A DNA stretch of 64,000 bases. It comes from Paraspadella gotoi (taxonomy: Eukaryota > Chaetognatha). The stretch is not shown here. The text below holds more notes on this DNA, generated by a model, which had not been told where the DNA came from, ran no database searches, and saw only the letters and a list, made by a program, of their open reading frames with translations. Positions within the stretch are counted from its first letter, which is position 1. The stretch covers positions 20,192,531-20,256,530 of the forward strand of contig CM119268.1 of the NCBI GenBank assembly GCA_051294375.1. Direction: 5' to 3'.

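Noticed and set aside
61514-61968. Alternative open frames around exon 39 as a separate gene
   Set aside because: Phase and composition support the UBR5 frame; the other frames have no recognisable motif.

Overview
This is animal nuclear DNA. Spliced GC-rich coding exons with GT-AG junctions sit in AT-rich introns packed with transposable elements. One gene explains all the host coding sequence: a UBR5 (fly hyperplastic discs, hyd) HECT-type E3 ubiquitin ligase on the + strand. I could chain 44 coding exons from 7636 to the window edge at 64000 in one open frame of about 2,678 codons, with matching intron phases throughout. In order they encode the end of the N-terminal beta-barrel/RCC1-like region, the UBR box zinc finger (split at 21822/21978), the long helical scaffold with acidic tracts, the MLLE (PABC) domain (split at 62365/63174) and the first residues of the HECT domain. 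The first about 600 residues expected for the family and the HECT catalytic part lie outside the window. The species cannot be named from this; an invertebrate is most likely, because of the hyd-like gene with long Ala/Ser/Gly insertions and the repeat content (Penelope-like, DIRS-like, Helitron-like and hammerhead-bearing elements).

Layout: 1-7635 is upstream repeat-rich DNA (two Helentron-like elements, a Penelope reverse transcriptase relic, a small DIRS-like element). 7636-15627 holds exons 1-9. 15628-20919 is one large intron of nested mobile elements. 20920-25968 is a compact block of exons 10-20, including the UBR box. 25969-38560 is a long foldback repeat with a DIRS-like insertion, within a 5.1-kb tandem duplication that doubles exons 21 and 22. 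38561-57266 is mostly repeats around exons 23-27. 57267-64000 holds exons 28-44.

Two structures look like assembly problems rather than biology. The first copy of the 5.1-kb tandem duplication (28512-33625) differs from the second almost only by one-base indels, which frameshift its exon copies. The 45.5-49.4 kb segment is an inverted duplication whose right arm is error-rich and stops at a 25-N gap. A second 25-N gap (27198-27222) seems to cover no missing sequence, because intact paralogues read straight through it.

The most interesting biology is in the introns. A family of short elements carries hammerhead-ribozyme cores with a palindromic stem III; one 386-bp copy has a 12-bp target-site duplication and an unoccupied paralogous site. 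A DIRS-like element has terminal inverted repeats and an internal complementary region equal to its two joined ends. There are three hAT-type MITEs with exact 8-bp target duplications, one with a clean empty site, and a miniature LTR element (TRIM) with solo LTRs. All function assignments come from reading the sequence and general family knowledge; no database search was run.
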